Program-made: the position numbers and the translations under genes
The notes under the pieces: generated by a model
The model's input: the letters and a program-made list of their open reading frames with translations, nothing else
Told to the model about the DNA's origin: nothing
Database searches by the model: none
From: Microbacterium enclense
GTDB lineage: Bacteria; Actinomycetota; Actinomycetes; Actinomycetales; Microbacteriaceae
Direction: 5' to 3'
DNA length: 64,000 nucleotides
Assembly: GCF_004022425.1 (NCBI RefSeq)
Contig: NZ_RBZY01000003.1
Location: 40,592 to 104,591, forward strand
Shown here: positions 62,369 to 64,000 of the stretch, piece by piece
How positions within the stretch are numbered: the first letter of the stretch is position 1
How the letters are laid out: every line of letters begins with the position of its first letter

Positions 62369-63423
62369 GCGCCGAGTACCTCGTCGACCTCGACGTCTTC
62401 GCCCGCAATCTCGCACGGGTGCGCGAGGCCGTCGCCCCCGCGCGACACATGCTCGTCGTGAAGGACGACGCCTACGGGCACGGTATCGACGCGATCGTCC
62501 GACGCGCGAGCGCCGAGGGCGTGACCTGGTTCGGCGCGTTCGACGTCGAGACCGGCCGGGCGGTGCGCGCGATCGCGGGCGCCGACGCCCGTATCTTCGT
62601 GTGGCTGCTCGGCGGGGTCGCCGACCTCGCCGCGGGTGTTGCGGCCCGGCTCGACCTCGGCATCGGAGACGAGGCGCTCCTCGACGACCTCGCGAGCCTG
62701 CCCCCCGCGTCGACGCCCGCGCGCGTGCATCTGAAGATCGACACGGGCCTGCACCGCAATGGCATCCGTCCCGAGCGCTGGAGCGCTGCCCTCGAGCGAG
62801 TGTCGACCCTCGTCGACGCGAGAGCGGCTTCGTTCGAGGGCCTGTGGTCGCACATCGCGGAAGCCTCGGATGCCGACGACGACAACGCGCGGGAGGTGTT
62901 CCTCTCCGCCCGCACCGCCGCGGCCGCCGCGGGGCTGACCCCGCGGTTCTCGCACCTGGCCGCCAGCGCCGCCGGGTTCGCGCGCGCCCCGTTCCGCGAA
63001 GACCTCGTGCGAGTCGGGGCATTCTCCTATGGCATCCGTCCCGCCGGGGGACCGAGCGAGACCGAGCTCGGGATCGAGCCCATCGCCTCGCTGCTCGCCA
63101 CGGTGGTGTCCGTCGAGGGCGACGCGGTACGGATCGATCTGGGCCACCTGCACGGCCTGCCATCGGTCCTGCAGGGTCGATTCTCGATCGCCACGGTCGC
63201 GGGAGGACGCCGGGTCCGCGCTATCGAGGCGGCCACCACCGTCGTCGACGGATGGCCGGATGCCGTTCCTGGTGACACCGTCGTCGTGTTCGGGCGCGGG
63301 GGAGCTGCATCCGCGACCGATCTCGCCGAGGCCGTCGACACGATCGGCGAGGAGATCGCGCTGCGCGTCTCACCGCTCGTTCCGCGGCGCTACACGTCGA
63401 ACGGGCCCCGTTCCGCTCGGTGA
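62365..63423 (+). CDS. alanine racemase-like protein with PLP lysine, degenerate C-domain
   Basis: A 352-residue protein with a full Alr barrel; the PLP lysine is in LVVKDDAYGHGID near 35-40, and LHRNGIRP and HIAEASDAD are barrel motifs. The C-terminal domain has the right length but lacks the SYG tyrosine and GRVCMD signature (LLATVVSVEGD and RAIEAATTVVD in their places). The GTG at 62365 overlaps the partner's stop. Function probably racemisation or epimerisation together with the neighbour; substrate uncertain. Confidence 0.75.
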   Translation: MSAEYLVDLDVFARNLARVREAVAPARHMLVVKDDAYGHGIDAIVRRASAEGVTWFGAFDVETGRAVRAIAGADARIFVWLLGGVADLAAGVAARLDLGIGDEALLDDLASLPPASTPARVHLKIDTGLHRNGIRPERWSAALERVSTLVDARAASFEGLWSHIAEASDADDDNAREVFLSARTAAAAAGLTPRFSHLAASAAGFARAPFREDLVRVGAFSYGIRPAGGPSETELGIEPIASLLATVVSVEGDAVRIDLGHLHGLPSVLQGRFSIATVAGGRRVRAIEAATTVVDGWPDAVPGDTVVVFGRGGAASATDLAEAVDTIGEEIALRVSPLVPRRYTSNGPRSAR

Positions 63424-63454
63424 GAGCGGCCGGAGCCCGTTCGAAGGAGAAGGG

Positions 63455-63676
63455 TCAGTCGGTGGCGTGCAGACGCGCGGTCTCGTCGTGCCACGACGTC
63501 GCGATGCTGCGGAGCTTCTCTTCGTACTTGCGTCCGTGGTGGGCGCAGAAGAGCAGCTCGCTACCGTTGACTTCGGCGGCGATGTAGGCCTGCGCTCCGC
63601 AGGAGTCACAGCGATCCGCCGCCGTCAGGCGGTGGTCGAGGACGACGGACGCGTCGGGTGCGGTCGTGGTGGTCAT
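63455..63676 (-). CDS. small DUF7455-type protein
   Basis: A 73-residue protein with [12 protein letters not shown] and FCAHHGRKY, four Cys/His residues that likely form a zinc ribbon. It matches the small DUF7455 proteins found next to parE or sigA in actinobacteria. Function unknown. ATG 63676 has GGAGGGCACCCGAG upstream. Confidence 0.85.
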   Translation of the reverse strand: MTTTTAPDASVVLDHRLTAADRCDSCGAQAYIAAEVNGSELLFCAHHGRKYEEKLRSIATSWHDETARLHATD

Positions 63677-63828
63677 CTCGGGTGCCCTCCTCGGTGGGTC
63701 GTTGGGCGAGTCTGTCAATAGAACCACGGGGATGTTTCCCCTATGCCGCACGCGCATCACATTTCGCTGTGCGCGTACGGCGACCCGGCGAGGCCGTGTG
63801 TCTGCAAGGCGATGTCGGAGGCCCCGAT

Positions 63829-63842
63829 TACGCTGGGAGATC
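63829..63842 (+). promoter_or_regulatory. near-leaderless promoter of parE
   Basis: TACGCT at 63829-63834 inside gattacgctggg, the same string as in front of the RDD gene (47465-47475). The start codon at 63843 lies about where transcription would begin. Confidence 0.5.
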
Positions 63843-64000
63843 GTGACGTCCGAGTATTCCGCCCATCATCTCCAGGTCCTCGAAGGACTCGAAGCGGTGC
63901 GCAAGCGCCCGGGCATGTACATCGGTTCCACCGATTCCCGCGGCCTCATGCACTGCCTGTGGGAGATCATCGACAACTCCGTCGACGAGGCCCTCGCCGG
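63843..64000 (+). CDS. parE: DNA topoisomerase IV subunit B, partial
   Basis: The first 53 codons of a type IIA topoisomerase ATPase subunit: [19 protein letters not shown], then [12 protein letters not shown] (ATP-binding Asn). The [18 protein letters not shown] spelling matches ParE more than GyrB of actinobacteria. GTG 63843 lies nine bases after TACGCT at 63829, so the leader is very short. It continues off the right edge. Confidence 0.9.
   Translation, partial: MTSEYSAHHLQVLEGLEAVRKRPGMYIGSTDSRGLMHCLWEIIDNSVDEALA

Noticed and set aside
1..64000. CRISPR array, tRNA or rRNA genes
   Set aside because: No regularly spaced identical repeats with spacers and no clover-leaf or rRNA sequence were seen while reading; the four boxes at 21330-21434 are too few and too close.

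Overview
The window is from a high-GC actinobacterium. The housekeeping right third resembles the Microbacterium/Microbacteriaceae chromosome: glnA, RDD and DUF4191 genes, an E2 acyltransferase, lpd, pepA, a PAC2 protein, the primary sigma factor, a CofE-like ligase, murJ and parE. I infer the lineage from protein types and gene order; no database was searched.

Positions 1 to about 45,640 look like one integrative and conjugative element (ICE) or conjugative plasmid-derived island that continues off the left edge. Its backbone has a VirB4-type ATPase, an SCO6880-type membrane protein, a VirB6/TrbL-like channel protein, two DUF6112 pilin-like membrane proteins, an M23/lytic cell-wall hydrolase, ParB-like and prim-pol proteins on the minus strand, and a MobF (TrwC/TraI) relaxase-helicase at 37,483-41,028. 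A divergent control region at 21,169-21,498 carries four near-identical 14-bp palindromes over two good promoter matches. They separate the leftward operon from an XRE regulator / ImmA-type protease pair, which resembles the ImmR/ImmA switch of other ICEs.

Three cargo modules sit in this backbone, and none matches a defence system I can name with certainty. (1) 5,501-15,111: five translationally coupled genes (radical SAM activase-like protein, ClpB-type AAA+ ATPase, coiled-coil protein, PIN nuclease, Upf1-like SF1 helicase) lodged between two DUF6112 paralogues and flanked by hairpins. (2) 26,724-37,328: a six-gene run (excisionase-type HTH, unknown, HEPN protein, 1,322-aa N6-adenine methyltransferase, PLD-SNF2 helicase, second ApeA-like HEPN protein), with start/stop overlaps through most of it. 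(3) 41,599-45,635: two coupled DUF262 proteins, one with a DUF1524 HNH nuclease domain, related in type to GmrSD Type IV restriction. A GIY-YIG protein and two unknown genes lie between the regulator block and module 2.

From 45,923 on, the genes are chromosomal. The most unusual item there is an alanine-racemase pair (61,718-63,423). One protein has the PLP lysine barrel but a degenerate C-terminal domain. The other has an intact C-terminal domain but a shortened barrel in which the lysine position is Ala. They look complementary and lie beside two sugar-transfer-type ATP-grasp paralogues and murJ, which suggests a cell-wall role.
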